Assembly (NCBI RefSeq): GCF_001435445.1
Contig: NZ_AZDH01000008.1
Coordinates: forward strand, 1-48,613
Origin: Companilactobacillus kimchii DSM 13961 = JCM 10707
Lineage (GTDB): Bacteria; Bacillota; Bacilli; Lactobacillales; Lactobacillaceae
Reading direction: 5' to 3'
Length of the DNA: 48,613 nucleotides
Shown here: positions 35,293 through 43,758 of the stretch, one piece after another
How positions within the stretch are numbered: the stretch's first letter is position 1
Layout: every line of letters starts with the position of its first letter
Made by a program: the position numbers and the translations under genes
The notes under the pieces: model-generated
Database searches by the model: none
What the model saw: only the letters and a program-made list of their open reading frames with translations
What the model was told of the DNA's origin: nothing

Positions 35293-36510
35293 TTATTTAA
35301 TAGTTACTTTCTTACATTTAGCAATGACTTCTGGTTTCAATTCTTGGCCAATACCAGGTCTGTCAGGAATATCAATAAAGCCATTTACTGGTTGATAATC
35401 ATCATATTTACATGTTGCACGATCTTTAGCATTGATAGCACGTTGATAAACTTCGTGAATCAAGAAATTAGGGATAACTGCTTCAACTTGAAGAGCCGCT
35501 GCAATCGCGATTGGGCCTCCACAAACATGAACTTGAGCGTTGATGTCATACGTATAAGCCATATCACAAATCTTTTTAGCTTCAGAGATTCCACCAGCTA
35601 AACAAAGATCAGGTTGAGCAACTTTGATAGAACGATCTTCAAAGAATTTTCTAAAGCCCCAACGAGTGAATACTCTCTCACCTGCAGCGATTGGAATATT
35701 AACTCTTTGAGAAACTTCCAAAGTATTGTCAGGATTCAATGTATTAACGGGTTCTTCATAATAAAGAATATCCAAATCTTCAAGTGCTTGACCGATCTTA
35801 ATGGCAGAAGTCGTATCTGAGTTAGCGTGCATATCAATAATGATGTCCAAGTCATCCCCGCCAACCTCACGCATTGCTTTAACACGATCGTAAGCGACCT
35901 TAATAACATGTTGAGAAACAGTTCCTTTGGTATTCCATTCGCCACCACCATCTGGTTGGTCACTCAACATAATAGGATCGAACTTCAAGGCATCATAGCC
36001 TTCAGACATAACCTTCTCCGTTACCTTTGCATAATCCTCAGGTGTGATCAATTTTAGTTTGTCGATATGTTCACCCCAGTTATATTGCAATTGACTGGCA
36101 TAAGCTCTGAGATGATCATTAGTTTTACCACCTAAAATTTCATAGGTAGGAGTGTTGTAGTACTTGCCTTTAATATCCCAAAGTGCAATATCGATGGCAC
36201 TAATAGCTGCATTGACAACGACGCCACCGGCAATTCCCCAATAAGTAGTATTGAAAAGTTTGTCCCAAATCTTCTCAATGTTCAATGGATCTTCACCGAT
36301 AATAACTTGGCTGAAGTCTTGTAACATACCAAAACCGCCACGCCAACCTTTGCCGTATGCCAATCCAGCTTCGCCAAAACCACAAATATCAGTATCAGTG
36401 TTAATTCTGATTACTAGTGGACACCAATCTTCCTTGGACCCCTGACCATTGCCACTAAAACTAGGATCTTCACTTGGAACCTTCATAATATCAACGCTAA
36501 CAATCTTCAT
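35293..36510 (-). CDS. Mandelate racemase/muconate lactonizing enzyme family protein
   Basis: The start is the ATG at 36510 (405 residues), with GGAGG seven to eight bases upstream; the longer reading has no site. It is an enolase-superfamily acid-sugar enzyme. The capping region begins MKIVSVDIMKV. Metal ligands lie in IIDMHANSD, YYEEPVN and AAGERVFTRWGF, and the likely catalytic His is in VHVCGGPIAIAAALQ. The layout is closest to galactonate dehydratase or galactarolactone cycloisomerase-like members, but specificity cannot be read from motifs alone. It is the first gene of an operon with the lactonase and is divergent from the dehydrogenase-transporter operon. Confidence 0.85.
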   Translation of the reverse strand: MKIVSVDIMKVPSEDPSFSGNGQGSKEDWCPLVIRINTDTDICGFGEAGLAYGKGWRGGFGMLQDFSQVIIGEDPLNIEKIWDKLFNTTYWGIAGGVVVNAAISAIDIALWDIKGKYYNTPTYEILGGKTNDHLRAYASQLQYNWGEHIDKLKLITPEDYAKVTEKVMSEGYDALKFDPIMLSDQPDGGGEWNTKGTVSQHVIKVAYDRVKAMREVGGDDLDIIIDMHANSDTTSAIKIGQALEDLDILYYEEPVNTLNPDNTLEVSQRVNIPIAAGERVFTRWGFRKFFEDRSIKVAQPDLCLAGGISEAKKICDMAYTYDINAQVHVCGGPIAIAAALQVEAVIPNFLIHEVYQRAINAKDRATCKYDDYQPVNGFIDIPDRPGIGQELKPEVIAKCKKVTIK

Positions 36511-36573
36511 CGTCTTTCCTCCATTCAAATTACTTTGTGCAACTATTTTCAAATTAATTGTAGTTACATTTTT

Positions 36574-36777
36574 CACTAATGCACAGTTCATTTATTTACC
36601 CCTGCTGAACTTTTTGTTCTTATTTTTGATTATTTTATTTTTGTAAGAGCTTGAAAAATCCTAGTAAAACAATATTTCAACCTTTTTATACGTAATATTT
36701 AGTTCGTCTGGGGTCCATTTGGTGACTGTAGCTTAGTGAAATCATTAACTATAATTAGTGGTGAATTTAAATTAGTG
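36574..36777. promoter_or_regulatory. Intergenic region with repeated TTAGTG motifs
   Basis: The 299 bp between the two divergent sugar-acid operons hold TTAGTG at 36733, 36755 and 36772 on the plus strand and its complement CACTAA at 36574-36579. An inverted pair AGTTCA...TGAACT spans 36585-36611. TATAAT at 36750-36755 could be the -10 box of the rightward operon; no good -35 is seen, which would suit an activator. No gene is supported here. Confidence 0.4.
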
Positions 36778-36809
36778 ATATATGTAACTTTTATAGGAGG
36801 TTGCCACAT

Positions 36810-37799
36810 ATGAAGAAAGTCTTATTAAGTGAAAAGATCGATGATAAGGGAATCCAGCTTCTTAAGGACAATGGTTTTGATGTTCAAGTTTCCGTTGGAA
36901 CTGACGTTGAAACAATGAAAAAAGAGATCAAGGATGCTTATGCCGTAATCATGCGTTCATCCGAACTACCTGCTGAAGTAATTGATGCCGGTGAAAATCT
37001 TAAGATCATCTCACGTAATGGTACTGGTATTAATAACGTTGATGTCGACGAAGCCACCAAGAAAAATATTTTAGTAGCCAAAGTTAACGGTGCTAATGCA
37101 TTTGCCGTTGCTGAATACGTTATGACGACTATGTTGATGCTAAGTAGAAAAGTTTTAGCTTCAAATAAATTGATCCATGAAAAGAAAGATGAATTAGCTG
37201 AAATTGGCTCACTACCCGGTTTCTCAACTCAATTTAACCTCAACGGTAATGAACTTCGTGGCAAGACTTTAGCTATTCTTGGTTTAGGAAAAATTGGTCG
37301 TGAATTAGTTAAATTAGCTCAAGCATTTGGTATGAATGTTGTTGGCTACGATCCATACTTGAAAGAATCACCAGTAAAACTTTACAAGAATTTAAAAGAT
37401 ATTTATCCCGTAGCTGATTTTCTTTCAATTAACATGCCACTCACACCTGAAACAAAGAATATGATCACTGCCGATGAACTAGCCACTATGAAAGATTCAG
37501 CTTTCATTATTAATTCAGCTCGTGGTGGAATCATTAACGAAAATGATTTGGCCGCTGCTCTAAATGCTGGAACTATTGCAGGTGCCGCGGTTGATTCCTT
37601 CAATCCTGAACCACCAGCTCCAGATAACCCACTATTCACAAGTAAGAACACTATTTTGACAAGCCATATGGCTGGAACAACCGTTGAAGCTAACCAAGCT
37701 CTCGGACTCGGTGCTGCTCAAGCTATTATTGACTTCTCAAATGGTAAAGTACCCGAATTCCCAGTTAATCAAGAAATTTTAGCATCAGAAAATAAATAA
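36810..37799 (+). CDS. D-2-hydroxyacid dehydrogenase (SerA-like)
   Basis: The start is the ATG at 36810, nine bases after AGGAGG; an in-frame TTG at 36801 directly follows that site and is unlikely. The 329-residue NAD-dependent enzyme has the Rossmann motif ILGLGKIGRELV near 155, the catalytic Arg in SRNGTGINNVD, Glu in SFNPEPP and His in LTSHMAGTT. It lacks the C-terminal ACT domain of full SerA, so it is more likely a catabolic or detoxifying 2-ketoacid reductase than serine biosynthesis. It precedes a DASS anion transporter by 16 bp, which suggests that it handles the imported hydroxy acid or its product. Confidence 0.88.
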   Translation: MKKVLLSEKIDDKGIQLLKDNGFDVQVSVGTDVETMKKEIKDAYAVIMRSSELPAEVIDAGENLKIISRNGTGINNVDVDEATKKNILVAKVNGANAFAVAEYVMTTMLMLSRKVLASNKLIHEKKDELAEIGSLPGFSTQFNLNGNELRGKTLAILGLGKIGRELVKLAQAFGMNVVGYDPYLKESPVKLYKNLKDIYPVADFLSINMPLTPETKNMITADELATMKDSAFIINSARGGIINENDLAAALNAGTIAGAAVDSFNPEPPAPDNPLFTSKNTILTSHMAGTTVEANQALGLGAAQAIIDFSNGKVPEFPVNQEILASENK

Positions 37800-37815
37800 C
37801 AAGAGGTAACCCACT

Positions 37816-39213
37816 ATGAAACATAAAAAGTTAATTGCCGGCATAGTTGGGATCGTTCTTGGAGTTATTATCACTTTCTTTATTCCAACTCCTCATGGTC
37901 TAACTCATGCGGGTATGATTGTTTTAGCTTCACTAGTTACAGCTAATATTTTCTGGATTTTTAACGTTATTCCTAGTTTTGCTACTGGCTTATTGATGCT
38001 TTCTTCTTGGGTCGTTTTAGGTGCTGTTAAATTCGAAGTCGCCTATCAAATTTTCTCAACAACGACTATGTGGATCATCATCGGTGGCCTAGGTTTAGGT
38101 GCCGCTGCTACCAAAACTGGTTTAATTAAGAGAATTGCATTAAAAATTATGACTTTCTTCCCAGCTAATTTTAGAGGTCAAACTTTGGCACTCTTCACAG
38201 CTGGTACAATTATTGCTCCTATGATTCCTAGCGCCCATCCTAAAACAGCTATGAGTACACCAATTGCTAAGGGAATCAGCAACGCCTTAGGTTACAAACC
38301 TTTTGGTAAAGGTAGTTCTGGACTATTTCTTGCTGCACTCTGGGGCTTCTTCGTTACCGAAGCCAGTTTCTTAAGTGCTACGGCACAAAATTATGCTTTC
38401 AAAGGACTCTTACCCGCCAAAGCTCAAGCCCAATTGAACTGGGGTAATTGGTTCATTATGATGATTCCTTGGACAATTATTATTTTGATTGGTGGTTATT
38501 TCTTATTAACTTTCCTATTCAAACCCAAAAATGATAAACCCGTTTCTCGAGAATTTATTTCAAAACAATTGGATGAATTAGGACCAATGTCACGTGAAGA
38601 AAAAATTACTGCGGCTGTTATCTTGGTTGCTATCGTCTTTTGGATTCTGGAATCCGTCTTCAATATTCCAGCTGCCGTTACTGCCATTATTGGTGTTAGT
38701 GTTCTAGTTGCTCTAAAAGTTTTGACTCCAGAAGACTTCAAGACTCGCTTGAGTTGGAACACAATTATCTTCATCGGTACTGTTATGGCTTTAGGTAATG
38801 TTATGCAATCAGCTGGTTTAACAACTTGGTTAAGAAAAATCTTAGCTCCAGCTATTTCACCAATTATTGGAAACATTTATATTACCGTAATCGTTTTGCC
38901 TATTATTATTTATCTATGCAAGTTTGTCGTTGTATCTTTGATTTCTACCGGTACTTTAATCACAATCGGCTTGCTTCCATTCTTCTCACAAATGAGTTTC
39001 AGTCCTGCAATTATCGCTATTATCGTTACAACCAGTGTTAATGTTTGGCTTTTGTCTTACATGAACGCCCCTATTTTGACAGGTAGTGCTGCTGTTCAAG
39101 ATAGTATGGCTTCACGTGGTGCCATGGCTAAATCGTCTATTGGTTATATGTTATTGAATATCGTTGGTTTACTCGTTTGTGTTCCACTTTGGCAACTTAT
39201 GGGTATCGCTTAA
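37816..39213 (+). CDS. DASS/SLC13 family anion transporter
   Basis: A 465-residue membrane protein with about 11-12 hydrophobic segments. Family features include the duplicated reentrant regions: AGTIIAPMIPSAHPKTAMST near 135-155 and LLSYMNAPILTGSAAVQDSM near 410-430. DASS proteins move dicarboxylates such as malate, succinate, citrate or tartrate with cations or by exchange. Being cotranscribed with a 2-hydroxyacid dehydrogenase and next to glucarate dehydratase and lactonase genes, it may import an aldaric or hydroxy dicarboxylic acid. A terminator follows at 39225. Confidence 0.88.
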   Translation: MKHKKLIAGIVGIVLGVIITFFIPTPHGLTHAGMIVLASLVTANIFWIFNVIPSFATGLLMLSSWVVLGAVKFEVAYQIFSTTTMWIIIGGLGLGAAATKTGLIKRIALKIMTFFPANFRGQTLALFTAGTIIAPMIPSAHPKTAMSTPIAKGISNALGYKPFGKGSSGLFLAALWGFFVTEASFLSATAQNYAFKGLLPAKAQAQLNWGNWFIMMIPWTIIILIGGYFLLTFLFKPKNDKPVSREFISKQLDELGPMSREEKITAAVILVAIVFWILESVFNIPAAVTAIIGVSVLVALKVLTPEDFKTRLSWNTIIFIGTVMALGNVMQSAGLTTWLRKILAPAISPIIGNIYITVIVLPIIIYLCKFVVVSLISTGTLITIGLLPFFSQMSFSPAIIAIIVTTSVNVWLLSYMNAPILTGSAAVQDSMASRGAMAKSSIGYMLLNIVGLLVCVPLWQLMGIA

Positions 39214-39222
39214 AATTAACAA

Positions 39223-39262
39223 AAATAATAACCGTCACTCCTTCGGGAATGGCGGTTATTTT
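39223..39262. terminator. Bidirectional terminator after the DASS gene
   Basis: AAAATAATAACCGTCA and TGGCGGTTATTTT form a stem around CTCCTTCGGGAA, between convergent genes. Confidence 0.85.
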
Positions 39263-39265
39263 GTT

Positions 39266-40120
39266 CTAAAACATTTGAATAAATTCAGAAATCAAATTGG
39301 ATTTATCCTTATAATTTCTAGTCAACAAATGGGCGTGAACGTGATTCACAATATCAGTTTTAATAACTCGTAACTTCTGATTCTCTATTTCATTTTCTAC
39401 CATTGTTAATGGTAAATAACTGAATCCTAATCCATTAACTACTGCCGCTTTGATAGCCGCAATACTATCTAAACTAGTGGTTCTAAATTGGCGTTGATGT
39501 TGCTGCCAAACGGCAGTTTCAAATTGATTACGATAACTACATTCCGGTTCATTGATGATAAATTGAGCGTTTTGATCATCAAGTATTTTTTGAAATGAAA
39601 CTTTACTATCCGTTGGCACCACTAAAACCATTTCTTGTTCGCCCAAATCATGATCAATCAGTTTCTTACTAGGACGACTAGGCCACATCATGAAAGCCAC
39701 ATCCACTTCACCCCGCAACAATGTTTCTTCATTATGTAAGCAAGTCGCATTCCGCAATTCAATTTGAACTTGAGGATATTTCTGTTTAAATTGCTTCAAC
39801 ATCGGTGCCACCATAGAGATAGTTAATGATTCTGGTGCCGCAATTTTTAAAATCCCTGTTTGTTCTGCTTCTTGATTCCAAGTCTTGATTTCAGAAAAAT
39901 TCTCTAACGTCTTCGTCACCAATGGTAGAAGTTCTATTCCAGCCTGCGTGATTATGACTTGTCGTTTTTGATATTCGAATAATTTAGTTCCTAATTCCGT
40001 TTCTAAATTTTTGATCTGCATTGAAACATTCGACTGCGTATAACCTAATAATTCAGCTGCTTTTGAAAAATTGCGTGTCTCCGAAATCATTTTAAAGGTG
40101 GTTAACTCACGTACATCCAT
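39266..40120 (-). CDS. LysR family transcriptional regulator
   Basis: A 284-residue LysR-type regulator with the DNA-binding motif NFSKAAELLGYTQSNVSMQI at about 17-36 and the usual effector domain after residue 85. It ends next to the sugar-acid transporter on the opposite strand but is divergent from a GNAT acetyltransferase, so its direct target may be that gene rather than the sugar-acid operon. Three TATCAAT motifs lie in the shared upstream region. The effector is unknown. Confidence 0.88.
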   Translation of the reverse strand: MDVRELTTFKMISETRNFSKAAELLGYTQSNVSMQIKNLETELGTKLFEYQKRQVIITQAGIELLPLVTKTLENFSEIKTWNQEAEQTGILKIAAPESLTISMVAPMLKQFKQKYPQVQIELRNATCLHNEETLLRGEVDVAFMMWPSRPSKKLIDHDLGEQEMVLVVPTDSKVSFQKILDDQNAQFIINEPECSYRNQFETAVWQQHQRQFRTTSLDSIAAIKAAVVNGLGFSYLPLTMVENEIENQKLRVIKTDIVNHVHAHLLTRNYKDKSNLISEFIQMF

Positions 40121-40134
40121 AATTTTGTCCTAAC

Positions 40135-40185
40135 TATCAATTATTTTGATAATACCTATTCTTAATATCAATTATACATATCAAT
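40135..40185. promoter_or_regulatory. Repeated TATCAAT motifs between LysR and GNAT genes
   Basis: TATCAAT occurs at 40135, 40166 and 40179, and the first forms an inverted pair ATCAA-TTATT-TTGAT at 40136-40150. The position fits LysR binding in a divergent promoter. Confidence 0.4.
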
Positions 40186-40230
40186 AGTCTCATATTACAA
40201 TTGAATCATCATTAAGAAACGAGGCTCTCC

Positions 40231-40716
40231 ATGCAAATAATTCCTTATCAAAATAAACCTAAAAATCAGGCTCAGTTAGTCGATTTAATTAATTATTGTC
40301 AAAACATCGAAGCCAAATTAGATATCAAAATGGCTGAACAAGACGATGTTTTTCAAATCCCAACCTACTATCAAAAAAATGACGGTAATTTTTGGATTGC
40401 TTTAGACAACAATCAAATTGTAGGCTCCATTGCTTTTTTGCCCTTAGACAATAAAACTGCAGTCCTAAAAAAATTCTTCACTTATCCAAAATATCGTGGT
40501 CAACCTCACCATTTAGGTACCCAACTTTATCAAACTTTATTGACCCATGCCAAACTAAAGTCATTCCAACGTATTATTTTGGATACACCAGAAAAAGAAG
40601 AACGTTCACACTATTTTTATGAAAAACAAGGTTTTCAACAGGTTGCTCCAGAGAATTTTCACGCTGACTATCTCTATCCTGACCGTGATTCCAGACTATA
40701 TGTTCTAACTATTTAG
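40231..40716 (+). CDS. GNAT family N-acetyltransferase
   Basis: A 161-residue acetyl-CoA-dependent acetyltransferase. The fold is recognisable from FWIALDNNQIVGSIAFLPLD (beta strands 2-4), the acetyl-CoA site region FTYPKYRGQPHHLGTQLYQT near 90-110, and YFYEKQGFQQV near the end. The usual R/Q-x-x-G-x-G/A loop reads RGQPHHLGT here, slightly expanded. The substrate is unknown. It is divergent from a LysR gene and overlaps the convergent orphan by eight bases. Confidence 0.85.
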   Translation: MQIIPYQNKPKNQAQLVDLINYCQNIEAKLDIKMAEQDDVFQIPTYYQKNDGNFWIALDNNQIVGSIAFLPLDNKTAVLKKFFTYPKYRGQPHHLGTQLYQTLLTHAKLKSFQRIILDTPEKEERSHYFYEKQGFQQVAPENFHADYLYPDRDSRLYVLTI

Positions 40717-41215
40717 CCAAGTTTTGAACATCATCAACTAATTTTTGAGACATTTCTAAACTCCGATGTATATCATTCACTACTTTAGAATATCCCTCTA
40801 ATAGTTCCTTTGACTTAGGATGATTTTGATAGGCTTGATAGGCCAACTGCAAATCCAACATTTTTCCATCTAAATCATTTCGTAATCGAATCTGTTCATC
40901 TTCAATAATTTCGTGTAATGACGGACGTAATCGTTTTAAAATTTCTGGATTTAAGCCATTAGTTTTATTCAATGGGTTATACGGATACGCCGTTACTACA
41001 GTATATTCCTCGACATTTAGTACCATCAAGACATCATTATCACGATATATTTGAATATTTCCATTGGAATCATCGTCATTTTTGAAAAAATTTGCTTCAC
41101 TCAAAAATCTTTGTGTCCATGTTTGAACCTTGGTTTTAGGAATATTAAATCGTGTCCGAATCCTCATTGTAGCGTGTTTACTGATTTTATATTTTTGTGA
41201 ATTAGGGACTCCCAT
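40709..41215 (-). CDS. Unidentified cytoplasmic protein
   Basis: The ATG at 41215 (168 residues) has GAGGTGG just upstream; the in-frame GTG at 41224 lies within that site. The N-terminal half carries a compact domain with SKHATMRIRTRFNIPKTKVQ and NDVLMVLNVEEYTVVTAYPY. The first part recalls small toxin-like phage or plasmid proteins in having HATMRIRTRF, but this is only a resemblance. The C-terminal half is helical and charged, ending with a likely coiled coil (YSKVVNDIHRSLEMSQKLVD). I do not recognise a family. No membrane segment or signal peptide is seen. Confidence 0.65.
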   Translation of the reverse strand: MGVPNSQKYKISKHATMRIRTRFNIPKTKVQTWTQRFLSEANFFKNDDDSNGNIQIYRDNDVLMVLNVEEYTVVTAYPYNPLNKTNGLNPEILKRLRPSLHEIIEDEQIRLRNDLDGKMLDLQLAYQAYQNHPKSKELLEGYSKVVNDIHRSLEMSQKLVDDVQNLAK

Positions 41216-41361
41216 TGCTTCCACCTCAATTTAAAATTACGCAATTTTAGTGTAAGTAAAATCCAAAATTTTAGATATTTGAAAAGTTAATTTTTACATT
41301 TTCTCTACATTAGAGCAATTCTAATTAGTCTTTCTAAAATTAGTTTTTATCAAATTTTTAT

Positions 41362-41389
41362 TTTACATTTTCGAATTTAATGCTAATAT
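41362..41389 (+). promoter_or_regulatory. Promoter of the T-box-asnA unit
   Basis: TTTACA (41362-41367) and TAATAT (41384-41389) are separated by 16 bp, just upstream of the T-box leader. Confidence 0.6.
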
Positions 41390-41404
41390 AAGTGTCACAA
41401 GATA

Positions 41405-41695
41405 AAAAACGACAAGAAAGAAGAGTAAGTTTTTCCACACTGACAGTGAATTGGGAATGGTGAGAACCCAACTAGTAAATGGAATCGCTGAATAACACTT
41501 TCTTATGTTTCTGGCTGAAATGACTACGTCAAAGTAAGTACAGACGTTAACCGGTACGTTACCATCGGTGGAGCATGTTTGTGCTCTTATTGAGGTGGTC
41601 TGTTTTTATATAGACAACTTGGGTGGTACCGCGAAAAGTCTTTCGTCCCAGTTATTATTAATTTAATAACTAGGATGAAAGACTTTTTTATTTTG
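41405..41695 (+). ncRNA. T-box leader of asnA, specifier AAC
   Basis: A T-box riboswitch. Stem I starts with AAGAAAG (about 41413) pairing with CTTTCTT after the specifier. The S-turn side shows GAGTAAG. The specifier AAC (asparagine) is at 41494-41496, followed by A. The conserved antiterminator bulge TGGTACCGCG is at 41624-41633. The terminator AAAGTCTTTC...GAAAGACTTT with a T run covers 41635-41692. Uncharged tRNA-Asn would stabilise the antiterminator and allow asnA expression. The leader fills the whole gap before asnA. Confidence 0.92.
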
Positions 41696-41731
41696 CATAA
41701 ATGGAACTATCAATCAATTGGAGGACTCAAA

Positions 41732-42739
41732 ATGGACTTAATTATACCTAAGGATTACGATCCAAAACTATCTGTTAAAGAAACTCAAAAAGCGATTCAA
41801 TATATTCGTGAAACTTTTCAAGATGAATTCGGTAAAGAATTAAACTTATCCCGTTTATCCGCACCAATGATGGTCGAAAAAGGTACTGGTTTGAACGATA
41901 ACCTTAATGGTGTCGAATCACCTGTTTCCTTTACGATGAAAGGTATTCCCGGTGAAACTATCGAAATCGTTCACTCACTAGCAAAATGGAAACGTCTAGC
42001 TTTGAAACGTTACCACTTCGACATGCACGAAGGTATTTACACTAACATGAATGCTATCAGAAAAGATGAAGACCTCGATAACATCCATTCAATCTATGTC
42101 GATCAATGGGATTGGGAAAAAATCATCGCTAAAGATGAACGTACAACTGAAACTTTGGAAAATACTGTTAAACAAATTTTCAAAGTTATCAAACATATGG
42201 AACACGAAGTTTGGTATAAGTTCCCTAAAGCAGTTCATCACCTACCTGACGAAATTCACTTCGTTACAACTCAAGAACTAGAAGACCGCTGGCCTGACAA
42301 GACACCTAAGGAACGTGAAGATGCCATCTGTAAAGAATACGGTGCTGTCTTCTTAATGCAAATCGGTGGACCTATGAAGAGTGGCAAACGTCATGACGGC
42401 CGTGCCCCTGATTATGATGACTGGAAATTAAACGGTGATATCTTGTTCTGGTACGAACCTCTACAACATGCCCTTGAAATTTCAAGTATGGGTATCCGTG
42501 TTTCCGAAGAATCAATGAAGGAACAATTAAAGATGGCTCACGCTGAAGATCGTGCCAAATTACCATTCCATCAAGCCTTATTGAAGGGCGAATTACCATA
42601 CACCATCGGTGGTGGTATCGGACAATCACGTCTTTGCATGTTGTTACTTGGCAAAGCTCACGTTGGTGAAGTTCAAGCTGCTGTTTGGCCTGAAGATCTT
42701 CGTAAAAAATGTGACGAAAATAACATCCATTTACTATAA
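41732..42739 (+). CDS. asnA: Aspartate-ammonia ligase (asparagine synthetase A)
   Basis: The start is the ATG at 41732 (335 residues), with GGAGG nine bases upstream. The frame continues upstream into the T-box terminator, which is not coding. AsnA makes asparagine from aspartate, ammonia and ATP and has a class II aminoacyl-tRNA-synthetase-like fold. Family blocks include [27 protein letters not shown], the [20 protein letters not shown] segment and the C-terminal [15 protein letters not shown]. The T-box with an asparagine codon directly upstream confirms the function independently. Confidence 0.97.
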   Translation: MDLIIPKDYDPKLSVKETQKAIQYIRETFQDEFGKELNLSRLSAPMMVEKGTGLNDNLNGVESPVSFTMKGIPGETIEIVHSLAKWKRLALKRYHFDMHEGIYTNMNAIRKDEDLDNIHSIYVDQWDWEKIIAKDERTTETLENTVKQIFKVIKHMEHEVWYKFPKAVHHLPDEIHFVTTQELEDRWPDKTPKEREDAICKEYGAVFLMQIGGPMKSGKRHDGRAPDYDDWKLNGDILFWYEPLQHALEISSMGIRVSEESMKEQLKMAHAEDRAKLPFHQALLKGELPYTIGGGIGQSRLCMLLLGKAHVGEVQAAVWPEDLRKKCDENNIHLL

Positions 42740-42741
42740 AA

Positions 42742-42786
42742 ATAAAGCTCATATTCTGTTTTTGAACAGAGTACGGGCTTTTTATT
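42742..42786. terminator. Terminator after asnA
   Basis: AAAGCTCATATTCTGTT and AACAGAGTACGGGCTTT form a stem around a TTTG loop, followed by TTATTT. It is shared with the convergent amidohydrolase gene. Confidence 0.82.
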
Positions 42787-43576
42787 TGGATAAAATATAA
42801 TTAAGTAATTCCATAAAAATACTTTGTAAACTATTCTTGGCTGTTGTGAATGTACCCACATCAACTCCGGATAATTCTTCCTCACCAAAGTAACGATTTT
42901 CAATATACATATGATAGGCCAATTCAATTTGCATTGATTCTACACGTGGATTCTGACCGTAATGTGGCGTGATATAACCGCCTGTGAACGGATGATTATT
43001 GGAAACTGAATAACCTTTTTGATTGAACTGTTCCGTCATAAATTGACGTAATTTAATATCAGAAGTCGTGTCAAAACGATTCCCCAGCACAATATCATCA
43101 GTCTTGACGTCTTCATGTGGATATTCCGCAAAACTGTGGAGATCGAATAAATATACTTTTTCGAACTTCTCTAGTTTATGATCAATTAACTTTTGCAATT
43201 GTTGATGATACGGTTTGTAAAAAATTTCGATTCGTTGAGATATTTGATCTGGTGTTAACGAATCTTGATAAATGTCCTTGCCGAAAGTCGTTTTGCTATA
43301 GACTACTTCATAACGATAATCACCATTCTGATCAATCATAGTAAGATCCCGATTTGGATCTGCCATATAGCGATGCATATTATTTTGTAAAGTGGTGAAT
43401 CCACTTTGTGGTAGAAAATCGTATAAATCTGGTAAAAACCAATCAACATTAGGCAAAGGTCGATCCGGAATAATCTCTTTTTGAATTTCAGCAGGAATTT
43501 GCGTCCCACTGTGTGGTAAATCGATAATAATCGGTAATTCATCAATTCCTTCATTGTAGACTGTGAAGTTTTCCAT
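42782..43576 (-). CDS. N-formylglutamate amidohydrolase family protein
   Basis: A 264-residue member of the N-formylglutamate amidohydrolase family (PF05013). Conserved features: IIIDLPHSGTQIP near residue 20, the metal-binding region DLHSFAEYP near 145, DIVLGNRFDT, NHPFTGGYITPHYG near 200 and IELAYHMYI. In histidine degradation such enzymes release glutamate and formate, but no hut genes are nearby, so the substrate here is open. GGGAG precedes the ATG. It is a single gene; the region upstream holds the 35-bp palindromic repeats. Confidence 0.85.
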   Translation of the reverse strand: MENFTVYNEGIDELPIIIDLPHSGTQIPAEIQKEIIPDRPLPNVDWFLPDLYDFLPQSGFTTLQNNMHRYMADPNRDLTMIDQNGDYRYEVVYSKTTFGKDIYQDSLTPDQISQRIEIFYKPYHQQLQKLIDHKLEKFEKVYLFDLHSFAEYPHEDVKTDDIVLGNRFDTTSDIKLRQFMTEQFNQKGYSVSNNHPFTGGYITPHYGQNPRVESMQIELAYHMYIENRYFGEEELSGVDVGTFTTAKNSLQSIFMELLNYILSK

Positions 43577-43644
43577 CGTTTCTCCCTCTCTTCTTTATTT
43601 TATTAGACTACCATTTTTGCAAAATGGAAACTTGCTTTTACTAC

Positions 43645-43679
43645 TCTATTTTAATATTTTGCCGTTTTGCTAAAATAGA
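43645..43679. repeat. 35-bp palindromic repeat, copy 1
   Basis: The unit begins TCTATTTTAATATTTTGCCG and ends GCTAAAATAGA. Its ends TCTATTTTA and TAAAATAGA are exact inverted complements. A second copy lies 51 bp further on. Confidence 0.75.
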
Positions 43680-43695
43680 ATTCTATTTTTGTTCT

Positions 43696-43730
43696 TCTAT
43701 TTTAATATTTCGCCGTTTTACTAAAATAGA
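43696..43730. repeat. 35-bp palindromic repeat, copy 2
   Basis: It differs from copy 1 at two positions (T to C and G to A in the centre) and keeps the inverted ends TCTATTTTA and TAAAATAGA. The final TAAAATAGA merges into the terminator stem at 43722-43758. Confidence 0.75.
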
Positions 43731-43758
43731 GCCGCATAATTGCGACTCTATTTTTAAA
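43722..43758. terminator. Terminator after the LiaF-like gene
   Basis: AAAATAGAGCCGC and GCGACTCTATTTTT form a stem around ATAATT, with one mismatch. It lies directly after the minus-strand LiaF-like gene (stop at 43754). Confidence 0.75.

Noticed and set aside
36449-36646. 65-residue plus-strand frame opposite the enolase-superfamily gene start
   Set aside because: It is hydrophobic only because it is antisense to coding and AT-rich sequence; it has no ribosome binding site and overlaps the real gene start.
41675-41731. Upstream extension of asnA
   Set aside because: These codons lie in the T-box terminator stem and spacer; GGAGG sits directly before the ATG at 41732, and the family start is there.
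42372-42752. 126-residue minus-strand frame opposite asnA
   Set aside because: It is antisense to a strongly conserved gene, has no ribosome binding site and has a composition typical of shadow frames.
43645-43730. Palindromic repeats as a minimal CRISPR array
   Set aside because: Only two units with an AT-rich 16-bp gap, no regular spacers of normal length, and no cas genes nearby.
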